This document shows, piece by piece, positions 24,109 to 34,889 of a stretch of 64,000 nt of DNA; position 1 is the first letter of the stretch, and each line of letters opens with the position of its first letter. This DNA comes from Batrachochytrium dendrobatidis JAM81 (lineage: Eukaryota; Chytridiomycota; Chytridiomycetes; Rhizophydiales): contig NW_006281100.1 in NCBI RefSeq assembly GCF_000203795.2, positions 608,535-672,534 on the forward strand, written 5' to 3'. A program made the position numbers and the translations under genes. Below the pieces are notes generated by a model, which was given only the letters and a program-made list of their open reading frames with translations, did no database searches and was not told the DNA's origin.

Positions 24109-25491
24109 TCAGTAGCCATTAGGATAGTGGGATTGTGATGGAGGTGGTGCTGAATGAAGAGCATTAGAATAGTAGCCGGAGTTGGAAGGTGGATAATGCT
24201 GTGCACCTGCTGCTGCAGGATGATGAGCCACATTTGCATTGCCATAGCCAGCTGAGGACATCTGGGTCTGTGGACCGCCATAAGACGAAGCAGGAGATTG
24301 ATATGCAGCAGCACCGGCCAGCGGTGTGTTGGTATAACCACCACTATTGGAGTATCCAGAATAATTAGATGTTAGCGTGCCATGATTGTGGTACTGGGGA
24401 TCATGTGCATGACTAGGCTCAGTCATATCTGGAGAGTGAGGATCATTATGGGGACTGCCAGAACCAATCTCTTGTCGTCCAAACGAAGGAAATGCCAACG
24501 AGTTGCGATAGTTGGGGTTGATGCGCTGCTTGAAGGACTTGGATGGCTGCAGATTTGTTTTACGAAAAATATAAATGCCAAGAATACCAAACACGACTGC
24601 ACCTCCCAAAACACCTCCAATGATGGCGACGTTGGTGCCAGCACTATTGGATCCCTTGTTGGAAGTTGCTGCAGTTGAGGAAGCAGCAGCAGCAGTTGGA
24701 TCTCTAGTGGGACGAGCGTTTGTATCAGAATTCGGCGAGGGCTCAGAAACCAGTATGGGAGAAGGGGCAGCTGGCTCAGCAATAGTGGAAGGGCGCTGAC
24801 TAGTAACAATTTGAGTTACAGTAACACTGATAATGGGAGAGACGCTTGTAGGCAAGGTTGGGAGGATGGAAGAGCGAAGAGTGGCAGGAGTAGATGGTGC
24901 AGATGGTACAGATGGCAATGGGACAGCAGCAATTGGAAAGTTGCCTCCTGCTGGGCGAGAAGTAGTAGACCCCGATGTGTCAGGATTAGGAACCGAGATA
25001 CCAGAGCCAGGCTGATTACCGCTTGAGCTGGAGCTGGAGCCAGACCGATTATCGTTTGTATTAGAGCCAGACTGATTATCATTTGCACCAGAACCAGCAG
25101 GAGCGTTTCTTCCAGCAGGATTGGAAGGAGGGCGATCATTGCCCACAGAAACCTCCCCAGTGACTATCCAGTCGTTTTCATGAATATAAAATATGAATTA
25201 GCCATGCATACATATGGTATTGGTAACAGAGCCAACACTACCTTGTCGTTTTTGAATCAAGTGGAAGCGAGGTGGTGCACGCCGCTGCAGATGATGCTGA
25301 ATATCTGTAATGCCATTTGCAGTTTTACCAATGCTGGCATCCACCAGCATCAATGAGCAAGCTACCAGCAATAGAATCGTATAGACTGTATATGTCCATG
25401 GCTGTTTGCCAAAGCATCTGGATGAACCAGCTGTAGCTCTGCCCCGACTACCAGTGGCTCGAATACGTTGGGTTGTGGCAGTGCCTACCAT
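24109..25491 (-). CDS. Ser/Thr-rich single-pass surface protein (sensor-like), 444 aa
   Basis: Two exons (25491-25212 and 25163-24109) join in phase. After a basic N-terminus of about 31 residues comes a hydrophobic stretch 'YTVYTILLLVACSLMLVDAS' that looks like a signal sequence or anchor. The next segment holds dibasic sites (QRR, QKRQ), possible Kex2-type processing. Then follow a low-complexity ectodomain (Gly/Asn/Ser then Ser/Thr/Pro, suited to O-mannosylation), a transmembrane helix 'VAIIGGVLGGAVVFGILGIY', a basic stop-transfer stretch and a cytoplasmic tail rich in Tyr, Gly, His and Pro. The layout matches fungal wall-stress sensors (Mid2/Wsc type) or other mucin-like surface proteins, but there is no WSC domain. 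Function unknown. Low complexity limits homology claims. Confidence 0.7.
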
Positions 25492-26531
25492 TGAATCACA
25501 GCCAGTCGAGCAAAAAGACGGATAAGTTGTATTGGTCTACTAACTGTTCAAGCAAATAGTTGGATTAGCTTCAGTATGATCAAAGAATGCAATGACTATA
25601 GCAGCCTAGTAGGACAAACTCAAAGAGTAATGTAGTGATTGACACTTACAAAAAATAGAATGTGAGGCTGTTGTAGATAATAGGTTTCGCCTCAAGTGTC
25701 TGGTATGCAGCAAGGTCAGTGAAGAATCAAGACCAACTAGTGATGGATACTTGATATAATAAGACAGGTTTTGTTAATAGGATGGGAAGCTTGCCCTGAA
25801 TCGACAAGCGGGAATAGACCGGTTGCTTTTGTTGATATTTGGATGGTGTAAAATAGCCCTAAAACAAACTTGAAACAAACAGCTCATACCACAAGATTTG
25901 AGGGTTGTTGTACCCTAGAGTCGTATACAATGGCTGTAACACTAGCAAGCTGGACTTGTATTGCTTTGTGCCACTCGTCATTCAGCTCTATCTTATCACT
26001 ACTTCTTACAGGGGTCTTGACTGATCTGAGCACCCATCAGTGTAGACAATAGGCATCTTTCATGTGGTCTTTTGACAATGCGCTTTATCCCTGACCATCA
26101 GATATTGTCGATCCCCTACAATAGCATCCATCATGTGATTATCAGTCTACTCAGTATCAACCCATGCATTATGCTACAAGTCGTAGATTTGACAACTGGG
26201 CATTTATGAAGCAATATTGCATGCATTAAACCAAGCCTGCTCATCAATTTAATGGCAAAATGCAATGGTATCATCATGCAGTCTATATGAAGCTTCTATC
26301 CAAGCAAAATCTTGTTTTTACGCCCTATCTAATCGGTAATCTTGAAAAAAATTCAAGCCTCATTTGCAGTAGCTTTTTTGCAATATGCGCTTTACAACTC
26401 ACTAAATACAACTCTTTTGGGGTTTCTGTTGGGCTGAACATCCGGAATACCAATTAAAAACTCTAGACATCATATGTTAAAAATCTAATAAACTGAAATC
26501 AACAGAATGTATATTAGGTTGAATGAACTAA
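25492..26531. other. Long intergenic region, no gene seen
   Basis: About 1 kb between the surface protein start and the end of the phosphatase gene. Two short open frames (25870-26052 and 26260-26457, plus strand) have no motifs, no splice-linked partners and random-looking composition. I see no RNA gene and no clear copy of the repeat family. Confidence 0.5.
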
Positions 26532-28211
26532 TTAGATGATATATGCTCGATACAGGAATCTCAGTAATGCCGTAAACACGAACAATGAAATCCAGTGACG
26601 GTTGACATATCCTACACGCTGGAATCTTTTCCATAGCACAAGATTATGCATAGCAAAGTGTGTCGTTGCTCTTTTTCCTGCCCGGTATGGATTCAAACGG
26701 TGTCCATAATCAGCATCATAGCCAGAGCAATCTTTTGATTTTACGCAGTCGGGTTGTGCTGTCGCATCAGATATACTCGGCAGCACCAATGGATGCAATA
26801 AATAATCTGCACAAACAGGTACATGATCACTCAAACTATATCCTGGCTCACTCCAGTACCCATTGCCAGATATACTACATCCAGCATGTAAAATCCGATC
26901 GCAATATGCAGGCAGTCGCGTAGTTGAAAAAGACTTGCTTATTCCAGCTGGCACACCACCAACCATGCAGGTACAAGAAAGTCTGGGCAACTCATCTCCA
27001 TCATTGCTCAGAATGGCACAAGGTTGGATACTGTAATGCTCATCCATCTTGAACTTATATGTTGGCAAGAAACGGATAGGCTGCTCATCAAATAACCCCA
27101 ATGCACCGTACCTGTGACCTCGAATACACGACACCTCGTCCATGCATAGCAAGCCAGATATATCTCCATCATGTACAAGCTTCAACACGTCTGATCGTTC
27201 AGGTATTTCAGATACGGGACCATCATCAATTGCCCATCTGCCACCATTCTTTTTAGTTCCCGACAATCTGTAGTTCAAATCTCCAAAAAGCCAAATGTGA
27301 TTATGATCTCCAACCATACGAATACCATTCAAGGTTGAACCAGTGCCGTTTGAGCTGGTACCAAAAACAACGGGCTGGCTTAAAGTAGTTTGCCGTTTTT
27401 CATTGGCTGATACGGTTATATCATCCATAACCAACGTGTCGAGAATGCTTGACATCTCTTGGTTACGCCATATGCATCGTCCTTCTCCCTGATGAGCTCC
27501 AAGATGACAACTCATGAAGCACAATGAATGCACTTGATTGTCCAACGTGGTAACATCTAAAGATATAGCCGCAGTGCCCTTGTTGCCATAAAAACCTGCC
27601 AGACCAGTACCAACTGCACCCCAACCGATACGTGACACGACGATCTCATGCTTGACAAAGACAGCAATCCCAATGGCAACACTCCGTCCTGCGAATGCGA
27701 CTCGATAGGATGTATGGGTTGAATTGCTATCGTCGACCACGGACTGCTGAATGGATGTAGATTTTTCTTTACTACTAGAACTCGAGCTGCATCTTAGCGC
27801 ATTTTGGACCATCCATATCCAAGGTTCTAGACCATGAATATATGCATCACCCAACCGTTTATTTTGTCCAGTTCCTGTGAGCCAATGGCTGCGTTGGGTT
27901 GATGGTAATAAGGCAGCTGTGACCTGTGGCAGCAATTCCTGAAACCCTACCACAACGATATCTGGCTCGTTTTCATCTGCTTTTTTTAAAGCATCTTTGG
28001 TTTCAGTCGCCATATGAGGTATAATGGGATGTATAGACTGGTGCTGATGCAACTGTTGGCATATGGATGTCGACACTGGCAGTGAAAGTGGAGGAGTTAG
28101 CCAGTAGGATAGGTCAAATAAGGGTATATTCTTGTCTTGCACATTCTTGGTAGCAACATTCCATGTGCCAACCCTCACTCTCAATGAAGTGGGTTGTGTT
28201 GAAGCTGGCAT
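26532..28211 (-). CDS. Inositol polyphosphate 5-phosphatase with C-terminal membrane tail
   Basis: A single exon of 559 codons, start ATG at 28211. It belongs to the Mg-dependent endonuclease-like fold of 5-phosphatases, which remove the 5-phosphate from phosphoinositides or inositol phosphates. Family blocks appear in order: 'RVGTWNVATKN', 'IVVVGFQELLPQ', 'GNKGTAAISLDV', 'SCHLGAHQGEGRCIWRNQEM', 'WLFGDLNYRL', 'PTYKF', the signature 'RLPAYCDRILHAG' and 'SLSDHVPVCADYLLHP'. The catalytic Asp and His of GDLNYR and SDHVPV are present. The last ~22 residues ('HWISLFVFTALLRFLYRAYI') are hydrophobic and could form a tail anchor. There is no SAC1 domain, so it is not a synaptojanin type. It is divergent from PHAF1; repeat copy C lies between the two starts. 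Confidence 0.93.
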   Translation of the reverse strand: MPASTQPTSLRVRVGTWNVATKNVQDKNIPLFDLSYWLTPPLSLPVSTSICQQLHQHQSIHPIIPHMATETKDALKKADENEPDIVVVGFQELLPQVTAALLPSTQRSHWLTGTGQNKRLGDAYIHGLEPWIWMVQNALRCSSSSSSKEKSTSIQQSVVDDSNSTHTSYRVAFAGRSVAIGIAVFVKHEIVVSRIGWGAVGTGLAGFYGNKGTAAISLDVTTLDNQVHSLCFMSCHLGAHQGEGRCIWRNQEMSSILDTLVMDDITVSANEKRQTTLSQPVVFGTSSNGTGSTLNGIRMVGDHNHIWLFGDLNYRLSGTKKNGGRWAIDDGPVSEIPERSDVLKLVHDGDISGLLCMDEVSCIRGHRYGALGLFDEQPIRFLPTYKFKMDEHYSIQPCAILSNDGDELPRLSCTCMVGGVPAGISKSFSTTRLPAYCDRILHAGCSISGNGYWSEPGYSLSDHVPVCADYLLHPLVLPSISDATAQPDCVKSKDCSGYDADYGHRLNPYRAGKRATTHFAMHNLVLWKRFQRVGYVNRHWISLFVFTALLRFLYRAYII

Positions 28212-28287
28212 GTATTATCTGAATCCAGAGGTGAAAATAGGGACAAGACGTATGATTTGGAACTGGATCCGACTGTCTGGACACTAT

Positions 28288-28731
28288 CACTGTATATCCA
28301 CGTAAAACGAAACACTAGGAAAGTCAAAATATAATAAACAGCCAATATAATGAAATAATTGATGCCAATTTACTGGATAACACTATCCTGAATTCTTTAG
28401 TTGGTTGGTCGCTCTCTTGGTGACTGCCATGAAAACAACAGCTGGAATCATTGTTTTTGAACTAGAACGCAAACGTATCCGAGATTAGAATACCGAGTAA
28501 AGTTTGTAGCTGCATTGACAGCAATCAAACCCAATATCTGGACTGAAATGGATGAATCTGGTAATTGTACAATGTATGACTGAAAAAGAAACGTTTTGTT
28601 TCAAACTATAGCTTGTATTGTATGATTGAGTTGTGTCCATTAAAGCCATTTTGTAGTAGCAAACACTATTCCAAGCCAAGTTGCTACAAGATACCAAAAG
28701 TACTCCATTTTACATGAATACGACTGTAAAT
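28288..28731 (-). repeat. MITE-like repeat family, copy C, in a divergent promoter
   Basis: Both ends resemble the family terminus: 'ATATCCACGTAAAACGAAAC' at about 28294-28313 on the left and 'CCATTTTACATGAATACGAC' (28705-28724) then TGTAAA on the right. The body has 'GTACAATGTATGACTG' (about 28568) and 'TGAACTAGAACGCAAACGTA' (about 28458), the reverse complements of blocks in copies B and E. It occupies most of the 587-bp interval between the starts of the 5-phosphatase and PHAF1. Confidence 0.8.
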
Positions 28732-28798
28732 GTCAAAAGTTAAAACCCAGTCAAGCTTACCATCACTTTAGTAAACTTCCGACCTCACCTCACACATC

Positions 28799-31644
28799 AT
28801 GGCTTCTTTTGCCGTCATACCTGGAAAAGCACTTGGAAAGCTGGCATTAGGTGAATACTTTAGCTGTGTTAGTAATCCTTACAGTATTACTGTGCAGGGT
28901 TTTGATTGGGCATCTGGATAAATACACATGCTAGACTCATGCCAATGCAGTATTACCCTGGAAGACTAATCTGTGCTTGTATCTACTCTAACTAGGGTTG
29001 CCGTTACCTGCCGCTATTGCATATCTCAAACGAGAACGACATCACTTTAGAAAATACGAGCTCAAGTTTGGTGATCAAGTATGTTTCCAAACTACACTCT
29101 GTATTTCATGAGTTCAAAGATACCCTGCACTGCTAAAGATCATTTGGCCAATGACAGATGCTTACATTCGAATTTGATGTGAATATATAGGATCCATTTG
29201 AGCATTCAATTGTACTCAATCTCGTCCATAATGGTATAGCACTCCGCTTCGAACCAATTTCGCAACGATTGATTTCAATCGAAATATTTGATTTTGAACT
29301 GATGGTGTTGACATATGAAGGAACTCCATTCAGGTATTACTATTCATCTGAATGTGGAATGGCATTTTTACCTCGTTGACATGTGTTTTCATCTGATTTT
29401 AGCTCATCCTCGATTATTGCTACGTTTTTACTGATATACAATACTTTTGGTCCCACATATCCTGTAAGCAAATTGCAGCATATATTGAACTAAAAATATA
29501 AACAGGCCTTGATAATTTGCTCAAATAAACGATTGCTGTAAACTCTAACCCCACTGATTCACCGGTATGTTTTGTATCTAGGGTGACTTTGATCAAGAGA
29601 AACTCCAATATACCTTGAAGTATCCTGGTATCGCATTTGTATTTACCATTCCAAAAGCCTTTTTGTCGGTACTTAATATATCAGATCTGCCTATTGCGTT
29701 TCCGGATGGAACTACTCCTGTTGTCTCTAGAATGTATATTTATCACGGACCTTCTCTGGCAGAGGCAGAAACATCTAAGCTTGGTGCGTTTGACATGTAC
29801 TTTGAACGAGTGGTTGTAAAGGTAATTTGTATATTTGAATATTTGAATTGTTGATGTTTTACAGCTGTATTCGCGTAAAATGGAACATTATTTTTGGAAT
29901 ATACAATGGTTAAACACTTGTTGTGCTCATTAGAATTGACATTTTAAATTCAATAAGCACAACATTCATACTATGACACTTGGACTATCCCTTCTTTGAT
30001 ATTTGGCAGTCATACATTGTATGATCACCAGATTCATTGCAATTCAGATATTGAGTCTGACTGTTGTCAATCACCCCATCTTTGTTGTATCCTAAAGACT
30101 GTACATTTGTGCTCTAGTTGAAGGAAATGAGATTGCATATCCCGGGAATGCAACTGTTTCTTTGATGCCAGTCCACCAATATTTACCTGTAATGTTCATT
30201 TTGAAGAGCTGGAAATTGAACAAATGTCAAGAGTATGGGATTAACTAAAACAGTGATGTAAACATTGGCTCAGTTTCAATCCAATACTGCTGTAACTAGA
30301 CTAAAATTGATACTAAGCAAAACTTCAATTGTCGATTTGGATTGAACCTTTGTGTGAATAGCCATGTGTAGGTTTAAAATTTAGTTTGCGCGATGGATCT
30401 ATTGAACTCGGTGAAACATGTCAAGATGTACTGGCAGAGATTGGCAAACCAGAGGATATTGTCAGAAAGCAGCATGATAAAATGGGTATTCATCGCGACT
30501 CGTCAGAAAAACGTATGTATTTGTTTCAATCCAACTATTTAAAAGTGTCAAGATAGCTGTTTGAAAATGTATTGCTGAGTATTGTTTTGATTGATCTTTT
30601 TATAGTTTCGACCAATCCAAACTATATATGGAACTGTAAGTGCTTTTAGAAGCTTCAGTTTATTGATTTTTATGCATAACAGGATTTAAATTACTGTGTT
30701 CAACTTTACAATACTTTATATAGATTTTTCCATGGGTATAGACATTGTATTTGATGGTACATTTCATCGTGTCATCAAGATGATTCTACATACCAACATG
30801 CTTGGACATCACGATGTAAACAAGTATGCTGCATGCAACTTTGATATTGTAGCAGAGAATGACGTGTGCAAACGGCATATTAGAAACACTACCAAGGTCA
30901 GTTGTAGCGCCAATACTTTTAAATGTTGATTTTAGTGGGCGAGATCGCAGTTTAAAATACCAAAGTTGTAAACCATTTAAAACCAACTCATGTGGTTTGA
31001 TATGAATTCTCTAGTGGGACGACGTACAGCAGATTTTTGATAGTTTGCCGCTCGGACCGCCTGTGATTTCAAATCGCAACCCTAATCATAATCCATTTGG
31101 ATCTACATCCTACTATGCACTTCATGATATAATTTTTGAGGTGCGTACAGCATGATTGAACGGATAGATGATGACTATTTGCAAAAAACTAGAATGTAAA
31201 ATGTATTGACTATTACTGGAGTAGGTCATGAAAAACAATTATATTGCATCAATCACTCTGTATTAACTAGCATTGCAGATGACTAAATTTCGAAGGTTTG
31301 CTAAATGCATAAATTCGAATTGCATAAGCACGCTAGGGTTGATAGGGTAGACGATCCAACCTGCTGTCAACCATCCGATTAGCAACTAAAAGCCAAATAA
31401 AAATATCCGGTTCATGCAGGAAATGGGGATAGTTTATTATTTTTGATTTCAGATGGGCATTTATGTCAAGCACAATCAAGTATACCTGTCTGTTGATTTA
31501 CATGGCAATAGATGTCTGTCAATAAACTCAACTAGCTTGCTTTTGAATCCTGTGCTAGATTTACAAAAATCGACTTTTTTAAACGAAACAGATGAAACTA
31601 GAGCATTTTTGGCATTGTTTATTTCAACAAACCCATTCATATGA
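28799..31644 (+). CDS. PHAF1: PHAF1/UPF0183 family protein (phagophore assembly factor 1-like)
   Basis: About eleven exons, start ATG at 28799 (MASFAVIPGKALGKLALG) and stop TGA at 31642-31644. Family blocks follow the human protein in order: 'SIVLNLVHNGIALRFEPISQ', 'RLISIEIFDFELMVLTYEGT', 'YPGIAFVFTIPKAF', 'VSRMYIYHGPSL', 'LRDGSIELGETCQDVLAEIG', 'HDKMGIHRDSSEK', 'NYIWNYFSMGIDIVFDGTFH', 'RVIKMILHTNMLGHHDVNKY' and 'NPNHNPFGSTSYYALHDIIF'. In animals PHAF1 binds phosphoinositides at the phagophore with BCAS3. The C-terminal exon (31453-31641) is short and less like the family. One intron (29822-30371) is 550 bp long and holds repeat copy D. Another (31141-31452) is 312 bp. Identity is secure. Confidence 0.9.
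29857..30296 (+). repeat. MITE-like repeat family, copy D, inside a PHAF1 intron
   Basis: The left end 'TTTTACAGCTGTATTCGCGT' (29857-29876) is a close match to the terminal repeat, followed by AAAATGGAACA. The body carries 'GACATTTTAAATTCAATAAG' (about 29938) and 'CATACATTGTATGATCACCA' (about 30011). The right end 'CCAATACTGCTGTAAC' (about 30281-30296) is a decayed inverted copy. The copy lies wholly within intron 29822-30371. Confidence 0.8.
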
Positions 31645-31648
31645 TATC

Positions 31649-34233
31649 TTATTCATTGGCCGCCCCCAAAAAAGGTTGTACACTTTCCCCGTCATCTGGT
31701 CCAAACTTTGGATCATGGCTTCCAATAGCTACATGTGACTCGGGAGTATGTTGCGAGCCCTCGCCATCAGCATCACTCAACATACTCTTGCGTGCAGCCA
31801 AACTATCAAAACTCACTGCATCATCTGCATCTGCATCACGCCGTGCATTTTCATCTCGAGTGGATATTGCAAGTATTCGCATGGCTTGAGGCTGTAATAC
31901 ATTTTCTGTCGTGGTCATCTCTGATCCATCATCTAGAATAGTTGATGACACCTCGCCTCCATCGGATGTCGAGTCCATAGGCTCAAGAGTGACATGAATA
32001 TACCGATCTGTTCGCAAGCTCGATGTATCAAATGTTTGTGCATTAGAGTGACTAGTCTCTAAAGATGCGGCAACTACAGACAAGGCTGATGATCCTACAA
32101 GACCATTATCGAGATGATCATTCAGCGATATTGCATGAGTGGTATTGCCCATAGACTCTGATATCCCCAAATTGCTTTCAGATGCATCTGTGTAATGTAA
32201 CTGTGGAATAGATGAGGAATGATCGGGCGATGCCGATACCCCTTCCGATTCTGGTCTTCTTTCTATTCTTGATGCAAGATTATCTTGTGTGTCATCAATA
32301 GATTGAATCTGAGAAAGCGCTGCTGATGTTTCAGCAGCTTCAATATCCATTGTGGATGATAGTGGATCGTTTGAAGTAGCCAAAGAAAGACGGATGGCTT
32401 CCAAAACCATCAACTCTTCGATATCTGCACCCATATGTCTCATGGCTAAAACAATATCAATTCAAATTGATTGCAGAATCTATCAGTACAGCTCACAAGT
32501 CCATCTCCAATATACAATCATCCACTGTTTACATACCTTGTAGATATGAATATGAGCTGTCTCTCTGTGTCTCCCGAGCTGCACGACGAACTGCCCGTCG
32601 CTCTGATGATGACGAAGCATTTTCAAAGCGCGTCAATGTCTCCAGTAAATCGGCTGCTGCTGTAGCTGCACTTGTGATTTCGGCTTCACTATATGCATTC
32701 AATGCCTAATGGTTAGCAAGAGTACAGTACTAACTATGCCGTGTATAGTGTAGAATCCATTCTATTTACCCGAGTACATTAGGCCGTATATGTCCTGGCA
32801 AAATGTGTCGCCGTTGATTCAAAACACGCCCCATAGCGGCTTGATGTTTCTGATGCTGCCAGTTGGGTCTGAGTTCATCTACGTGTCAAAAGAGTTGTAT
32901 AATACCATTGTAATAATAGCAACAGGGTTAGCTACTGCATTATTTCTAATCAGCAGACTAAATTGAATCAATATTTACCAGACAGAACAACGGCTGGATT
33001 GTCAAAACTAATGCTTTTTCTCCTTCGGCCATGGGCTATAAGCGATGAAGATGCTGTAGAATTTTCGCCTGTAGATGCACTCATACACGTGGCATCATCT
33101 TGGTGTTGTGCTTGCGATGAACCAGGTGGTCTGTATGAAAGATCATATCTCTGCATGTATCCCATTGATCCTATAGGGCTGTATGTTATTCCAAAATTGG
33201 GCACAACACAATAGGGACACTCGGCAGGTTCAAAAGTGGTTTGTGATCGTTTGATTTGAATGAAGCAATCCGTACAAATAGGATGATCGCAACATCTTGT
33301 AAAATTGATGTTTTTTGGATAATACTGAGATTGTGTTGATTAATAAAGCAGTGTTAGTAGTTTCCTTTTGGATGTCAACATTATACTTGCAACAAAACAA
33401 TATTTAAGCTATACCAAAAAACAAATGGGGCATTCGATAGGAGTTTTGTAGAGCTGAGCTAGGGATATTTGTCGAGGTGGGATTTCAGTTAGAGCGTTTG
33501 TAGATAATGATCGTTGTCCAATTCCCATTGAGCCAGGTGAGGTGCTTAAAATAGCAGATGTTCTGTTTCTGACCAACGAAGTTAAACTTCGCCCAGTAGA
33601 TTTTCCAGTGGTAGAAAATATAGCAGGAGTATTGAGGGAGATTTTAATGGCAGCTGGGTCTGAAAGAGTGGTGGTTTGAGTAGGCTGATATTGGGGAAAG
33701 ACGGTGCCATGGTCTTCAGCGGTGCTGTTTGCAAGTATAGGTTGGGGACCAGCTTCGGCATTAATTGAAGCAAGGTAGGATTCGGAGTGAGATCTGGCAG
33801 TCATGCTTGAAGTGGGTTCTAAGGAAATTGGAATACTAGCAGAGGTTGCTGCAGCAGACATGACTACAGATGGAGTAGGGCCAGGAGTGGGATTAGCAAC
33901 AAAGCCATCCGGTAGACAAGGAATGTCAGTATCGCAATTCATGCCTCGATAAAAAGGAGCCAGTCTGCGTTCAATAACCAAACGTCGTACAATAGCTCTG
34001 TCATAGTCGGCTGAGGTTGTTGAATATAGAGCTCCTTGGGACATGGTTAGACCGCCATCAATAAGCTGAGGAGGCATAGAATCCATAGGCTCACTGTTGT
34101 ACATGTTGCTGTTGCTAGCACTAGCATGACCCAGTCCAAAGCCCATCAATGAAGGCCCATTATGACCAGAGGTTCCACCAGAATAACTAGAGTCGGATCC
34201 TCTATCCCTAGTTCTTCCCTGAGCATTACCCAT
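31649..34233 (-). CDS. SIP5: SIP5-family protein with a C3HC4-like zinc finger
   Basis: About five exons, start ATG at 34233 and stop TAA at 31649-31651. It begins MGNAQG, a good N-myristoylation signal. The first exon ends in 'AQLYKTPIECPICFL'; the finger continues in the next exon as 'YYPKNINFTRCCDHPICTDC' and 'FIQIKRSQTTFEPAECPYC'. This split RING-like CPIC...CC..H..C..C...CPYC pattern with FIQIKR is diagnostic of Sip5, which in yeast links Snf1 kinase to Reg1/Glc7 phosphatase. Later exons give a basic 'RPNWQHQKHQAAMGRVLNQR', a helical part 'ELMVLEAIRLSLATSN' (UIM-like) and a long Ser/Asp-rich tail. The gene meets PHAF1 tail to tail with only four bases between the two stop codons. Confidence 0.87.
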
Positions 34234-34258
34234 GATAAACCTGTATGAATGATGAATA

Positions 34259-34726
34259 TTTTACAGCCGTATTCACGTAAAATGGAACACTATTTTGCAG
34301 ACTTTAATTTTGCTTTGGAATAAACAATGCTTAAATATTCGTTGCGCTTTCCTACCAGAAATTGACATTTTAAATTCAACAAGCACAACACCCATATCAT
34401 GACACTTGGATGATCATTTTCTCTACATTCGGCATAGCAATACATTGTACAATCAACAAGTTCATCCATTACAGTTTAGGTATTGGCTTTAACTGTTCTC
34501 AAACCTCACTTTTTGTATTCTAGAATCTCAGATACCCTTGCACTCTAGTTCAAAAAAACAGGATCGCACGTCTCAGGAATGCAGCTGCTGTTTCTGTGAC
34601 AATCATTCAATGTCAAGGAGTTTAGGGCACAATACTGTTCAGTAAATTTGGTGAGTTGTCATGAGACTGTTCATTATGTATTTTGGCACCTTTAGTGTTT
34701 TATCTTGCATAAATATGGCTATAACA
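34259..34726 (+). repeat. MITE-like repeat family, copy E, in a divergent promoter
   Basis: This is the best long copy. The left end 'TTTTACAGCCGTATTCACGT' (34259-34278) runs on to AAAATGGAACAC; the right end 'AAATATGGCTATAACA' (34711-34726) is its inverted partner. The body includes the conserved blocks ATTGACATTTTAAATTCAAC (about 34361), 'ACATTGTACAATCAACAAG' (about 34443), 'TCTCAGATACCCTTGCACTC' (about 34526) and 'AATACTGTTCAGTAAATTTG' (about 34631). It lies between the starts of SIP5 and the clathrin light chain. Confidence 0.85.
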
Positions 34727-34889
34727 ATTCTTGTTTGGTTCATTCAACATGACCAGAACATGCAGTTTGATCGGTACTTGATTCATATCTAGCACCTGTG
34801 TCTGAGCAACAAGACTATTCACCAGCATTGTGTTCAACTCGCGACTCGATTCAACTTTTGCTATACTCACTCAAAAACATTCGATATTC

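Noticed and set aside
24382..25026. Several plus-strand open frames opposite the surface protein gene.
   Set aside because: They mirror the biased Ser/Thr/Gly codons of the minus-strand gene and have no motifs of their own.
25870..26457. Two plus-strand frames of 60-65 codons as possible small genes.
   Set aside because: Composition looks random, with no domain, signal or splice partner.
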